Shown: positions 6,581-6,585 of the stretch, piece by piece
Layout: every line of letters starts with the position of its first letter
Position numbering within the stretch: position 1 is the stretch's first letter
DNA from: an uncultured Oscillibacter sp.
GTDB lineage: Bacteria; Bacillota; Clostridia; Oscillospirales; Oscillospiraceae
Length of the DNA stretch: 6,585 bases
Direction of reading: 5' to 3'
Assembly (NCBI GenBank): GCA_948435975.1
Contig: CAOJHG010000127.1
Location: 1-6,585, forward strand
The notes under the pieces: generated by a model
Databases searched by the model: none
Told to the model about the DNA's origin: nothing
Seen by the model: only the letters and a program-made list of their open reading frames with translations
Made by a program: the position numbers and the translations under genes

Positions 6581-6585
6581 CTGCC

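Noticed and set aside
6504..6585. Minus-strand frame open from the right edge to TGA at 6506-6504, with AGGAGG (6560-6565) 5 nt before a TTG codon; possible tail of an upstream gene or a 16-codon leader peptide
   Set aside because: The region is AT-rich and the translated residues do not look like a known protein. The best promoter lies downstream of it, so it would not be in that transcript. It cannot be settled without sequence beyond 6585.

Overview
The window looks like chromosomal DNA from a fairly GC-rich (mid-50s %, by eye) Gram-positive anaerobe of class Clostridia, with Oscillospiraceae-type gut bacteria the best guess. Three things suggest this: strong AGGAGG-type ribosome binding sites, a lipoprotein-type solute-binding protein with a Ser/Gly/Thr/Asp-rich linker, and a YesM/YesN-style two-component pair beside an ABC importer. 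The taxonomy is an inference; no rRNA or other marker is present.

Left part, plus strand (1-2301): the 3' portion of a sensor histidine kinase gene that runs off the left edge, overlapped by 29 nt by a GTG-started response regulator gene (REC plus AraC-type DNA-binding domain). An imperfect 16-position hairpin with a T-run straddles the regulator's stop codon (2277-2322). It probably terminates transcription from both sides, because the next operon converges on it.

Right part, minus strand (6358 down to 2392): a complete three-gene binding-protein-dependent ABC import operon. In transcription order it encodes an ATPase with a C-terminal TOBE-like region, a fused double permease (ATGA overlap with the ATPase gene) and a lipoprotein solute-binding protein. 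A 10-bp hairpin lies in the 56-nt gap before the binding-protein gene. A TATAAT -10 element without a convincing -35 lies about 100 nt upstream of the ATPase gene (6462-6467).

The likely logic is that the kinase senses an extracellular ligand, phosphorylates the regulator, and the regulator activates the weak promoter of the importer. The transporter belongs to the FbpABC/AfuABC superfamily, usually auto-named 'Fe3+ transporter'. However, the binding protein lacks the tandem tyrosines of true ferric-binding proteins. A phosphorylated sugar or another organic anion is therefore a better guess than iron. No mobile elements, CRISPR arrays, tRNAs or rRNAs were seen. The window is a coherent sense-and-import locus, and the open question is its ligand.
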